Of a DNA stretch of 64,000 nt, positions 34,541 through 44,463 are shown piece by piece. The translations under genes were made by a program, and so were the position numbers. Each line of letters begins with the position of its first letter. Within the stretch, counting starts at the first letter, position 1. Below the pieces are notes generated by a model. The model did not search any database. It saw nothing but the letters and a program-made list of their open reading frames with translations, and had not been told where the DNA came from. The stretch comes from Tricholoma matsutake (taxonomy: Eukaryota; Basidiomycota; Agaricomycetes; Agaricales; Tricholomataceae): the NCBI GenBank assembly GCA_026075535.2, contig AP026544.2, positions 10,788,001 through 10,852,000 of the forward strand. The letters are read 5' to 3'.

Positions 34541-35005
34541 GCAATCCAGAGATCCACCCTTCCTGACCCTTGACCTGCCACTACTTTCGGAGTGTCTTCC
34601 AGACCCTCAAACATCTGCTGACAAATCAGCTTAGGAGCCCCTCAATCAGTGCCAATCTCATGTCCACCCATGCCGTGCACCCTTCCACCAACCCAGAAGG
34701 TTTTTGGTCAAGAACTCCCCTTGAGTATGTAGGGGGAATCAACCAGCCTGAACACTTCCAGTTGGAAGATCCTGGTCTAGAGGACAGACCCCCCAGTGGA
34801 CCCCATGACCCTAGTGGTCCTGATGGCCCTGGGGGTGACCCCAATCCCAATGATCCAGATGATCAATGTCCTGCAGTGGAAAACCCTGATCCAGGGGATA
34901 GGTTCATAGATGTCCTTTACAACCTCTCAAAGAGTATCTGCACCCTTTTTCAGAACAATGCACCCAAGACTGAGAAAATCAAAGTTCGTGACCATGACAC
35001 TTTTG
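34541..35005 (+). pseudogene. Inverted duplicate of G1m gag 5' part
   Basis: A plus-strand copy of 31148-31612. It reads MSTHAVHPSTNPEGFWSR..PLEYVGGINQPEHFQLED and ends at KVRDHDTF, where the hairpin element begins. It keeps the same CpG losses as the left copy but differs at one telling site, described in the findings. Confidence 0.85.
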
Positions 35006-35619
35006 TCATGTTACAACAAACATGTAATTTTTTTGAAGCAGAGCCACCATTGGGGTGGAACACTCTTGCCATCAGGTTAGAGCACACCCACATCAGGTCA
35101 AAGTAAAGACACTCTTTTATTAGAGGTATGTTGCACCGAAAAAATGATTAAAAAAATGACCCGATAAAATGACCCGACACAAAAAAAATGACCGAAAAAA
35201 TGACCCGAAAAAATGACCCGACAAATGACCCGACAAAATGACCCGAAAAAATTTGTCGGGTCATTTTTGTCAGGTCATTTTGTTGGGTCATTTTGTCGGG
35301 TCATTTTGTCGGGTCATTTTGTCGGGTCATTTTTCGGGTCATCTTTTTGGTCATTTTTTTGTGTCGGGTCATTTTACCGGGTCATTTTTTTGGTTGTTTT
35401 TTCGGGTTGTTTTTTCGAGTCATTTCTTTGGTCATTTTTTCATGTCGGGTCATTTTGTCAGGTCATTTTTTTAATCATTTTTTCGGTGCAACATACCTCT
35501 AATAAAATAGTGTCTTTACTTTGACCTGATGTGGGTGTGCTCTAACCTGATGGCAAGAGTGTTCCACCCCAATGGTGGCTCTGCTTCAAAAAAATTACAT
35601 GTTTGTTGTAACATGACAA
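35003..35619. mobile_element. Hairpin element HP (617-bp near-perfect palindrome)
   Basis: TIRs start TTGTCATGTTACAACAAAC and run more than 230 bp, to a centre of (AAAATGACCCGAC)n repeats around 35160-35470 that reverse strand near 35258. It sits exactly at the edge of the duplicated gag segment. No clear target duplication. It could be a foldback MITE or the product of the rearrangement that made the inverted duplication. Confidence 0.75.
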
Positions 35620-36812
35620 GAGCTGTACCCCTGATGATCTCTACTACTATGAGTGGATAGAGATCATTGGGGGTACACCCTTGGGTAGACCCCTGCCATT
35701 CCCTATGAGTGTCACATGTGAACTGACCAAATCCAACATGTATGGTGTTCCAACCTGACATGTGAAGTGGCCTCACGTAAGAAGTAAAATGCTTCAACCC
35801 AACATGGGAAGTGACTTGATCTGACATATATAGTATTCTGGCCCAACATGTGAAATGACCCAATCTGATATGTGGAGTAACCCAATCTGACATGTGAAGT
35901 AACCCAATCTGACATGTAAAGTGTTCCAATTCAACATGGGAAATGACCTGACCTGATATGTGGAGTGACCTAATGTGACATGCATAATGACCTAACCCAA
36001 CATGTGAAGTGACCTGACCCAACATTGACATTGTTCCAACCTGACAAGTACAATGTTCTGACCCAACAGTTGAAGTGCCAACAGTTGTGACCCGACATGA
36101 CATTTGAAGTGACCTGATCTGACATTTGAAGTGCTGACATGTGTAGTGACCTGACCCAACATTGAAATTGTTCCGATCCAACAAGTATAATTTTCCGACC
36201 CAACATTTAAAATGCTGACAGTTAATGTGACCCAACCTGACATTTGAAGTGACCCAATCTGACATTTGAAGTGCTGACATGTGAAGTGACCCAACCTGAC
36301 AAGTATAATGTTCCAACCTGACAGTTGAAGTGCCGACAGTTGAAGTGACCCGACCTGACAGTTGAAGTGACCCAACCTGACATTTGAAGTGCCGACATGT
36401 GAAGTGGCCTGACCCAACATTGAAATTGTTCCAATCTGACAAGTACAATGTTCTGACCTGACAGTTGAAGTGCCAACAATTGAAGTGACCCAACCCAACA
36501 TTGAAATTGTTCCGACCCCAACAAGTATAATTTTCTGACCCGACATTTAAAATGCTGACAGTTAAAGTGACCCAACCTGACATTTGAAGTGCTGACATGT
36601 GAAGTGACCCAACCTGACAAGTATAATGTTCCAACCTGACATTTAAAGTGCTGACAGTTGAAGTGACCCGACCCGACACCAAAACCGTTCTGACCTGACA
36701 TTTGAATTGACCCAACCCCACATTTGAAGTGACCCAATCTGACATTTGAAGTGACCCAATCTGACATTTGAAGTTCCAACATGTGAAGTGACCCAACTCT
36801 ACATTTAGTATT
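35620..36812. repeat. 22-bp minisatellite, right block
   Basis: After about 85 bp of unique sequence (35620-35700), units of TGACCCAACCTGACATTTGAAG continue to about 36800, in the same orientation as the middle block. The 35700-35960 part uses a variant centred on ACATGTGAAGTGACC. The long open frames across it are repeat artefacts. Confidence 0.85.
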
Positions 36813-37168
36813 GACATGGCCCATGGGCCCATCCATCATACAGTCCACTGCAGTATTGACATGGCTCATGGGCCCATCCATCATATAGTCTACTGCAGTA
36901 TTGACATGACCCATGGGACCATCCATCATACAGTTCACTGCAGTGTTGATATGACCCATTGGCCCATTCATGACAAATGGCCTATAGCAGTACTCATATC
37001 ACCCATGAGCCCATCCTATTTTCATGAACCTATACCCATCAGATGAGCCCACCTATCTACTATGGTCTATTGTTTACTATGGGCCCACATTAGCTGGACC
37101 ATTAAACACAGCTTAAAGCCACCATTAGTTAGTCCATATATATTGGTCTAAAGTCACTGAGAGTTGTG
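36813..37168. repeat. FB right terminal inverted repeat
   Basis: Inverted counterpart of 31613-31975, more diverged from it than the inner copy at 34220-34540 is. Contains about three 45-bp units and ends AGAGTTGTG. Confidence 0.75.
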
Positions 37169-37287
37169 GGATTGCAGAGATCCCAGGAATAGTACCGGCG
37201 CATTGGGAATTTCTGGTTGTGCACTGGTGGGTCTCAGTAGGGGTCATAGAGAGGAATGAGATGAGTGAAGTGTGAGTTCATATATAC

Positions 37288-37982
37288 TGTTAAGAACTGA
37301 TCCTAGAAGGTACATCGGAATCCGATTGGACCATGCAGGTGTTGATAGCAGAAGGTTGTCGGGTGGTGGCAGATTCTGCAGAGGGGAAAATGGAAAGGAC
37401 TTGGCTTCAGCTTGTAAGAAGCTGCACCCTTCAACTCGTCTGGTGTCCTAATTTCAAGACGAAGGTTTGGAGGTAGAAGCAGGGAAGTGTGGGTAAATGT
37501 GAGAAGGAGTATGGAGGGACTTGGGTTAAGTTCAGATGAGATTAGAACTTCAGAGGGAGAATAGAGGTTGAGTCAAATGGAGTTCAGATTCTTAGAGAAC
37601 TGAGGTAGGAGTAGAATGAGATTTAGATTGGCAGGTTAAAGTCTAGTCTATGTTGATATACAAACTGAGGAATACAAGGCAAAACCAGCTGAGCTTAAAT
37701 ACTGTAGTCCGGAATAAAGGTGGAACAGAAACTGAAGCTGCAGCAGTGTCTCGACTGCATAGATACATTACCTAGCGGGAGCTGCACAGGAATCTGTAGT
37801 TGAATTTGCAAAAGAGACTGCAACCTTGGGAAGGCAGCCGTGGGTGCTGTACAAGGTGGCCTGGTGCACAGCAGTGTGGGCAGTGCAAGGCAGCCAGGAA
37901 TGAAAGTGGGAGGAGTTGATGAATGGGTTCGACATGCAGAAAAGGGTCAGACGGATGCGGGTTCCAATAAGGCAAGGAATGG
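37288..37982 (-). repeat. G1m 5' LTR, main part
   Basis: Collinear with 24974-25640. The G1m leader 37176-37287 follows on its left and matches 44233-44340 of G1p. The LTR breaks off at GGAATGG, where H starts, and its missing end is at 61251-61263. Confidence 0.9.
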
Positions 37983-38249
37983 TGGAGTTGGCTAGTCTAA
38001 CCACCCGAATGCGATGAGTCTGCTACTAGACGGATGCAGCCAAGAATGGCTCATGTCTACTACTAGACATGAGGTGAAGTGGATGCAGACAAGCAAAGAT
38101 GATTCCCTATCTACACACATGTGTGTCTATTGGAGACATATCAGGAGTCTCCTCTATGGCAAAGGCATGGCAATGATGATAGTGATAGGATGAGTGACTA
38201 CGATTACTGACTACATGATCACATGACTATCGGAGTAGGTGCCCAGACA
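37983..38249 (-). repeat. H 3' LTR
   Basis: The first about 160 bp (TGGAGTTGGCTAGTCTAACC onward) match 61011-61165 closely; the rest does not match the 5' LTR well. It ends in ACA followed by CCCTCCTCC, a polypurine tract on the minus strand. Confidence 0.6.
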
Positions 38250-38259
38250 CCCTCCTCCA

Positions 38260-39089
38260 TCTGCCCTCCACCTCAATGGTGGTGTCCCCACTGCCTAACA
38301 ACTCTGTCCGCTATCCCTTCATTCTCTGCTTCTCCTTCATCCTCCTTTGCTTCTTCTTCTTCCTCATAGAAGAAACTGGGTCTGATGATATCTGCTATGT
38401 GGTGGTTTGCATCAACGTCTGTTGTACCAAGCTCACTTTCCTTTCTCTGCAGATTATTCACCTCCTCTTTCTCCTTCCTTGTTCGCTCCACTTCCTCTTC
38501 CACAACTCACTTCATGTATGTCTTCTGCGCCTCTGCCAAGTCTGTTCCATCCCTCAGCACAAATTCTCTCAACCTGTGTGCACTAAATTCACCATCTAGC
38601 CTTGCTCCATCCAATGTTTCAAGCCTGTAGAGTTCACCAAGTGTTCAGTTACTTGGCAGGGGATTGACCATGTTGGGGTGATTTTTTGTTCTGAGCTGAT
38701 TGAATATGCGAGATCGCTGTGGAAAACTTGTACAAGTTGGCCAACATGGAAAGTAACTGGCCCAGCTTTTGACTTCAAGACTTTCCAGTAGAATTTATCT
38801 TTCTGCCAATCTGGATGTTGTACTGCTTCTGAGTATGCATCCACTCATTGTTGAGCCATGTATGCCATGTGGGTTTTGATGTCCTCTGGGCTGATTGGGT
38901 TGGTACTGATCTCGAGACTGGTTCTAGGGGTGTTGATGACTAGACCTAGTAGGAGTTCTTTAGGGGAGAACTTGAGTGAGGGTAGGAGGCAACGGTTGAC
39001 CATGCTGATTGCATTTAGGAAGTGATCTGGCCAGTTTCTAGGTAGACTGTTTATATCCATTTCATGCCACCCATCTTCACCCAGTTCTG
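38260..39089 (-). pseudogene. H integrase C-terminal part and polyprotein tail
   Basis: The minus strand reads GEDGWHEMDINSLPRNWPDHF, LLPSLKFSPKELLLGLVINTP, DAYSEAVQHPDWQKDKFYWK, FHVGQLVQVFHSDLAYS and a Glu/Lys-rich end (EEEVERTRKEKEEVNNLQRK). It continues the core at 40928-41294 once X1 is removed. Confidence 0.75.
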
Positions 39090-39317
39090 AGAGGTCTTTA
39101 CACTCCCCCCCCCCCAATTTGAGTGGACTCCACTTGGACACTCAGACTGTACTCAGACTTCTTTGGCTGAAAGTCCTGCCAAACTAGATGTCCAATCTGA
39201 GCTGAGTCCTCAGACTGTCCAAGCATCTGAGCGGAGTCTGAGTGGACCAGCACTCATACAGTCCTAGGACTGTCTGAGTTGCTTATATAATTGACTGAAA
39301 AATCAGTGGCTACTGCA

Positions 39318-39381
39318 GGGATTGAACCCTCATAGTCACATGATAAAGTACATTTAAGGCAACAATATAACCGCTAGACTA
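39318..39381 (-). other. tRNA-like Pol III module, X1 left end
   Basis: On the minus strand: A box TAGTCTAGCGG (39381-39371) and B box GGTTCAATCCC (39328-39318), at tRNA-like spacing. Transcription would run outward through the left terminus. The boxes are good matches to the tRNA consensus; a full cloverleaf is not evident. Confidence 0.6.
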
Positions 39382-39798
39382 AAGTATCATTATAGGTAGA
39401 TAGTTTTATCTCTCTATGTACCACCCCAGCTGTGATGACAAATCAACACAGCTGTGTCACAAACGATGATGCCAGCTCATCATCAATCATCACCAACCAC
39501 CACCACCATCACCACTTGATGATGGTGCCTCCCTCCCACATCCCACTGCCACCACTGCCCCCTGAACACCCCACAGCCATGGGTCCCATGCCAGCACATG
39601 ATGAAATGGGCCCAAATGACTCTATCGTTGTTTGGGCCCCAGATGAGTTTTTTCTTTTTTCTTTTCTCATGTTTTCTTTAAGCTAACACATTTTTTCATT
39701 AATTATAGGTTATATCTATACTGTAGCAGCATAATGACCCAAAACCACCAAACGAGGAACAACAACAAGACCACAACCCAGCACCTGCCCCTGCCAGT

Positions 39799-40450
39799 GC
39801 GAGCAACTGCTCGCATGGGGGAGAGCGGCTGCTAATGATGACAACAATGACAGGGAACAATGACACCACCTGCTCCAGCCCTATGAGCCACTGCTTGTAG
39901 GGTGGATGACAGGTGGAATGATGACAATTAGGGGAGACCCCAATGACAGCACCCCCCATAAACTCCGCAGGCAACTGCTCACAGGGTGGATGAGGGGTGC
40001 GAGAGTGCAGGTACCGACAGGGAGACAAAAAAGGCCCAAGAGACGTCAACGTCTCTTGGGTCCTAGGTAAGTTTTTTTTTTCCTTTTCTCATTTCATTTT
40101 TTGATGCTAATAAACTTTTTTTAGGTACAAACTACTATAGGTACAAACTACTACTGGTGACAATGACAATGGGGGGACACCACCACCACTGCTGCTGCGA
40201 GCCCCTGCTTGCAGGGTGGAAGGTGACCCTGTAGAGACAAGGGGGAAGGGAGACAAGAGGGAAGGGAGACAAGGGGGAAGGGAGATGACAACAAGTGGGG
40301 ACACCCACAATGACACCCACCCCGCACCTATGAGCATCTGCTCGTGGGGTGGTTCAGGGGGGAGAAGAATGGGGACAGGAGAGCAAGACAGCCAGGGGAC
40401 GACCCAGGGAGAGATGAACACTGCCACGAGCAACAGTTGCTCATGGTGGG
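39799..40450. repeat. Six short palindromes (GAGCA..TGCTC type) in X1
   Basis: At about 39799-39814 (GCGAGCAACTGCTCGC), 39884, 39970, 40200, 40328 and 40424. Most are followed by GGGTGG. Stem sequences vary while pairing is mostly kept. The hairpin GGCCCAAGAGACGT-CA-ACGTCTCTTGGG (40035-40060) and GGGCCCAAA...TTTGGGCCC (39608-39639) are separate structures of the same elements. Confidence 0.65.
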
Positions 40451-40652
40451 TGTTTTTAATTTATTTTTATTATTGATAGTTATGGCCCCCTCCCCTCAAG
40501 CTTGCAAGGGGAGGGCCTAGTATTACACATATTAATTACCCCTCGCATAGATGCAAGGGGGTCAATTTAATAATCTATTCATGATATATATGAAAATTAG
40601 ATTTCAGTAATAAATAGATATAATGTATGTGACTTTAAATGACTACTTGGCT

Positions 40653-40727
40653 TAAGTGGTAGAGTGTGCATGTTTGGTCATCATGTGATTGCTAGTCCAG
40701 AAGTCTGTTGGTTCAATTCCTGCTGTG
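40653..40727 (+). other. tRNA-like Pol III module, X1 right end
   Basis: A box TGGCTTAAGTGGTAGAG and B box GGTTCAATTCC, spaced as in tRNA genes. Transcription would run outward through the right terminus. It mirrors the left-end module in inverse orientation. Confidence 0.6.
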
Positions 40728-40927
40728 CACACATCATTTTGTGAGACTTATAAGAATTTCTGTAAGTCTGGAACTTGGACAGTACTTTAAAGGTGTAAGT
40801 AAATGCACAATTGATGTTGTCTGAGCAAAGTCCGAGCAAAGTCTGAGCAAAGTCCAAGTGTCCGAGTGTGTCCGAGCGGAGTCTGCTCGGACTGGGGGGG
40901 GAGGGGAGTGTAAAGTACTGAGTTCTG

Positions 40928-41294
40928 GTGTGCATAAGCGAGCTAAGACATATATCAGTAGTTTATTTGTGCTCTCGTCAAGTCCGTTGACCCATGGCAA
41001 ATAAGCTGGCACCACATGGGTTCTTGTGCCCAATGCCTCGCAAAATTTGGTTACTTCGTGACTAGTAAAGTGACTCCCCCCATCAGTCATAAACATTTCT
41101 GGTGGAGTGAAGTTGTGGAATATATCTTCCAGTGATTTGAGAGTCATCTTCCCACTGCCATGGGTTTTGAACATATACCCCCACACATGCTGAGTGCATG
41201 TATTGAGATATAGTCCTACCTGATGAAACCTGCCTTTGCCCTCCAGCAGTGTGAGGTAGTCACCAACCAGGAGTTCAAATGGATGCTGATGCAT
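40928..41294 (-). pseudogene. H integrase core
   Basis: The minus strand reads FELLVGDYLTLLEGKGRFH, FKTHGSGKMTLKSLEDIF, MFMTDGGSHFTSHEV and VVPAYLPWVNGLDESTNKLLIYVL. Catalytic Asp (GDYL), Asp (TDGGSHF) and Glu (DESTN) positions are recognisable. Interrupted by X1 after CTPEL. Confidence 0.75.
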
Positions 41295-41400
41295 GACTGG
41301 GTTCAGTAGAGCGTGAAGGTGTGCTGCTCTGAAGATCTTGCATCATGGACAGTCTAGGATTGCCTTGATGATCAAGCTGTCAAGTGCCAGGCCATGTATT

Positions 41401-42549
41401 TTATCCATTAGCGCTAGCTTGATACTGTCCCTGTGCCAATGGCCTGAGCTCAACTGCTTCTGCTTTGGTGACACATTCACATCGTGGTCTCGCCTGGATT
41501 TTGCTTCCACCCCCAATGAACCATAGCTTGCCTTTGTCTATTTGGTAGTTCACAGCATTGTGCTGTGCACATTTTCGGTCTCTAATTCTTGTGCCATGGT
41601 TGAGTTCAAGTGATGCATCTATGATATGTGTGGATATGGGCTCATTCACAAAACATTTGTATAAGTTGAGATGTTCCATTGGCATTGTGACTTGAAACAG
41701 ATCTTGTATGACACCTGTTAATGCATCTGGATCAGGGCATACATCCCATTTGCTCCCATCACCATGCTCCTTTGGTATTTCTTTGTACTGTCGACTGATG
41801 CCATCTGCTATATTGATGGTTCCAAGGACATGTTTGATGTGGACAATGTTGTATGCTAGGACTCCATCTCTCCATCATGCATGTGTTGCATGTAGAGTGT
41901 CATTCAGTGGCACATCTCTCAAGGCCTGGCAGTCCATTTCTAGTTTAACTGGGAAACCCCAAATGATATCTGTGAATTTGTCAAGGGAGAATTTTAGCTC
42001 AGCAAATTCCAGTAGGTATGGTTTATACTTCTCCTATGAGGCTGATGTTTGCTTAGAAGCATATCCCAATGGGTGTAAGCATGTTACTTTCTTGCCTCCG
42101 GGTAAGGTTGACATGATATGCTGAGTTAGGATGCCCACAAATGTGTCCTTATACCCATTGGTTGTGATAGTGAAGGGTGTACCATCGAATAGTGGGGATT
42201 TCAGGACTGGTTCAGAGACAAGTTGTTGTTTGATCTCCATGAAAATCTTGTCATGCTCGGTAGTCCAGATGCCATCAAGTTTGTAGTTGTGCATGATTCA
42301 TTGGTAAGCCTGTTTACCTATCCCTTTGGGAGTTTCTATTGGGCATAAAATGTCCCTTAGGGGTTTCTCAACCTTTGTGTATCCTTTGACCTGGTTGCAG
42401 AAGTAGCCTGCTAGTCCTAGGAACCCTTCTAGATGTGATGCGTCTTGTGGCCATGGCCAGTTTACTATTGCTGTCAACTTTGCCATGTCAGGTTCGACTC
42501 TGTCGGGTCCAACCGTTGCACCTGCAAAGACTGCTTCAGTCATGAACAC
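41401..42549 (-). pseudogene. H RNase H - integrase linker
   Basis: 42549-42298: end of RT/connection (VGPDRVEPDMAKLTAIVNW, HLEGFLGLAGYF). 42294-42034: RNase H start (FTITTNGYKDTFVGILTQ; the usual DAS is NGY). 41685-41401: the spacer before the integrase (RKCAQHNAVNYQIDKGKLWFI). Stops and frame breaks occur throughout. Confidence 0.65.
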
Positions 42550-43516
42550 TCGGAGTTTGCTGGCTGACAGGGACAGCTTCTCCTGTCGTATTCATTCCAG
42601 TTGGTGATGAAGCTTCATCATGCCTTCTCTGAAGGTGTTTGCTGATGTGCCACCATCATCTACAAAAAGCTCGATAGTGTTGTTACTGACAATATCACAT
42701 AATCATTCTGCAGTGAGCTGTCCAAACTCGGATGGGCCCCCTGTGACCCCAAATGGTAACCATAGATACTTGAAGTAACCTTTGCCCTCTATGAAGAAGG
42801 TAATGTATGGGTGTGAATCATGATCAATAGAGATGGCATAGAATCTGGCTGTGAAATTGAAAATGTGTACATATCGGTGGCCAGATAGGCATTGCTGTTT
42901 TTCTCATATCACCTTGTGGCATTGGCGCTATCTCTGTAGCTCAGTTTACCTCAGAGAAGTCTTGGTACAAGCGCCATTTCTGCCTCATTGATGTTTCGTT
43001 GCTGATGTTCTCTCGATTTATTGGTCACAGTGGTAGATTTTCCATGCTTGCTAGCCCCAATTCCATGCATTGGTCATTGACATGGTGCTTCAGTTCATTG
43101 AGTGGGAGGCCTTGGCCATCATGGGTTTTCCTTGAGAACACCACTGGTGCTACTGCGCATACATCCCTGGGGTGTATTGGTGTGATGATTCCCGCTTTGA
43201 CTATTTTGTCAACTTTTGCATGCAGATATTCCTTCTGTGCTGGGTTCATGGATTGTTGGGGTATTCTCATATGGAACTTCATTTCTGGTGGTATGTTCAA
43301 CTTGTGCACCACCCCCAGTACTGTGTTTACTTCACTCATTGCTAGCGCGAAACAATCTGCAAACTCAGCTATTAGGTTTTCAACCTCACAATGTTCCTCA
43401 ACTGTAGTGTCAGCCCTATAGAGATCTCCAAAAGTATTCGTTCTATGTGCTCTGGTTTGAAGGGGTCTGTGTGTCTGGTATAGATGTTGTCATCTGTAGT
43501 GCTCACAGTTACATGG
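42550..43516 (-). pseudogene. H reverse transcriptase, up to the G1p insertion
   Basis: Fingers region KVDKIVKAGIITPIHPRDV and VVFSRKTHDGQGLPLNELKH (43339-43025), then a decayed palm with ELFVDDGGTSANTF (42663), so the FVDD catalytic pair is still visible. An upstream TAA and several frame changes inactivate it. Confidence 0.7.
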
Positions 43517-44232
43517 TGTCAAGAACCGTTCCTCGCCTGATCGGAACCCACATCCGTCTGATCCTTTTCCGCAGCTTGAACCTGACTTTTGTCTATGCCT
43601 CCCAATTTTGTTCCTGGCCGCCTTGCACTGCCCACACTGCTGTGCACCAGGCCGCCTTGTACAGCATCCATGGCTGCCTTCCCAAGGCTGCCATCTCTAT
43701 TGCAAATTTGATTATGGATTCCTGAGTGGCTCCCACTAGATAATTTATCTACGCAGTTGAGACACTGCCACAGTCTTTGTTCCTGTTCCGCATCATTCCG
43801 GACTACAGTATTTAAGCTTAGTTAGTTTCACCTTGTACTCCTCAGTTCATATATCAACATAGACTTGACTTTAATCTGCCAATCTAAACCTCCTTCTACT
43901 CCAACCTCAGTTCTCTAAGAGTCCGAACTCCATTTGACTCAACCTCTAGTCTTCCTCTGAAGTTCTAACCTCACCTGAACTTAACCTAAGTCCCTCTGTA
44001 CTCCTCCCCACATTTACCCGCACTTTCCCACTCCTACCTCTAAACCCTCAACTTGAAATTAGGACACCAGACGAGGTGAAGGGCGCAGCTTCTTACAAGC
44101 TGAAGCCAAGTCCTTTCCTTTTCCCCTCCCACAGAATCCGCATCGACCCAACAAACTCCCGCCATCATCACCCACAGTGTCCAATCAGATTCCGAAGTGG
44201 CCTTTAGGATCAGTTCTTAACAGTATATAACA
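43517..44232 (+). repeat. G1p 5' LTR
   Basis: TGTCAAGAACCGTTCC to AACAGTATATAACA. TATA-like TATTTAA at 43809-43815 precedes AGTTCATATAT (43844-43854) by 35 nt, the presumed transcript start. It pairs with 49548-50263. Confidence 0.92.
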
Positions 44233-44234
44233 GT

Positions 44235-44245
44235 ATATACGAACT
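44235..44245 (+). promoter_or_regulatory. G1 self-primer binding site
   Basis: ATATACGAACT lies two nucleotides after the LTR and is complementary to AGTTCATATAT in the LTR (43844-43854) at 10 of 11 positions. The mismatch is at a site that is CA here and TG in G1m, so CG was probably ancestral, which would give 11 of 11. No TGG-type tRNA site is present. Confidence 0.55.
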
Positions 44246-44463
44246 CACACTTCACTCGTCTCTTCTCCTCCTATGACCCCAACTGAAACTTGCCAGCGCA
44301 CAACCAGGAATTCTCAACGCGCCGGCACTATTCCAGGGATCTCTGCGATCCAGCGATCCACCCTTTCCGACCCTTGTCCTGCCACTACTTTTGGAGTGTC
44401 TTTCAGACCCTCAAACATATTCTGACAAATTGGCTCAGGAGCCCTTCAATCAGTGCCAATCTC

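Larger units (their letters stand above)
31148..35005. repeat. Large imperfect palindrome: arms 31148-32383 and 33748-35005
   Basis: The right arm is the reverse complement of the left, with few differences by eye, and includes about 460 bp of G1m gag plus the FB left end and the start of the minisatellite. The spacer of about 1.36 kb holds more minisatellite in inverted orientation. It is an inverted duplication that captured flanking DNA, so it arose after FB had inserted. Confidence 0.85.
31613..37168. mobile_element. Giant foldback element FB (5.56 kb)
   Basis: Inserted in the G1m 5' leader. The flanks carry a 7-bp duplication GGATTGC (31606-31612 and 37169-37175), and the G1p leader has the matching uninterrupted site. 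Termini CAGCCCCTTCAGTG and (inverted) CACAACTCTCAGTG open long inverted repeats of about 360 bp (31613-31975 vs 36813-37168) sharing TAATGGTGGCTTTAAGCTGT and AGCTAATGTGGGCCCATA. The interior is 45-bp repeats, a 22-bp minisatellite, an inverted duplicate of its own left end with gag, and a hairpin element. No transposase is seen. Confidence 0.75.
39090..40920. mobile_element. TIR element X1 in H integrase
   Basis: 1831 bp, flanked by AGTTCTG (39083-39089 and 40921-40927); the integrase reads PEL-GEDGW across the site. The left end GAGGTCTTTACACTCCCCC and right end (inverted) CAGTACTTTACACTCCCC match X2 ends in swapped order. Subterminal GGACTCC/CTCGGACA repeats, a tRNA-like module near each end with the B box toward the terminus, six GAGCA..TGCTC palindromes and two GGCCCAA hairpins fill it. 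No transposase. The 7-8 bp duplication suggests a hAT-type mobiliser. Confidence 0.7.

Noticed and set aside
35516..36832. 438-codon open frame on the minus strand, and similar frames at 33009-34140
   Set aside because: They lie wholly in the 22-bp minisatellite, show the same peptide in every frame and no codon bias; they are a by-product of a stop-free unit whose length is not a multiple of three.
31800..36970. Possible CRISPR-like array because of regularly spaced repeats
   Set aside because: Units are contiguous tandem repeats without unique spacers, in a eukaryotic transposon context.
39432..39686. Open frame with a His-rich run (HHHHHH) in X1
   Set aside because: Comes from a CACCATCAC microsatellite inside a non-coding TIR element.
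44290..44463. Upstream extension of G1p gag before ATG 44464
   Set aside because: It starts at a TTG, lies in the leader that is non-coding in G1m, and is not conserved as protein.
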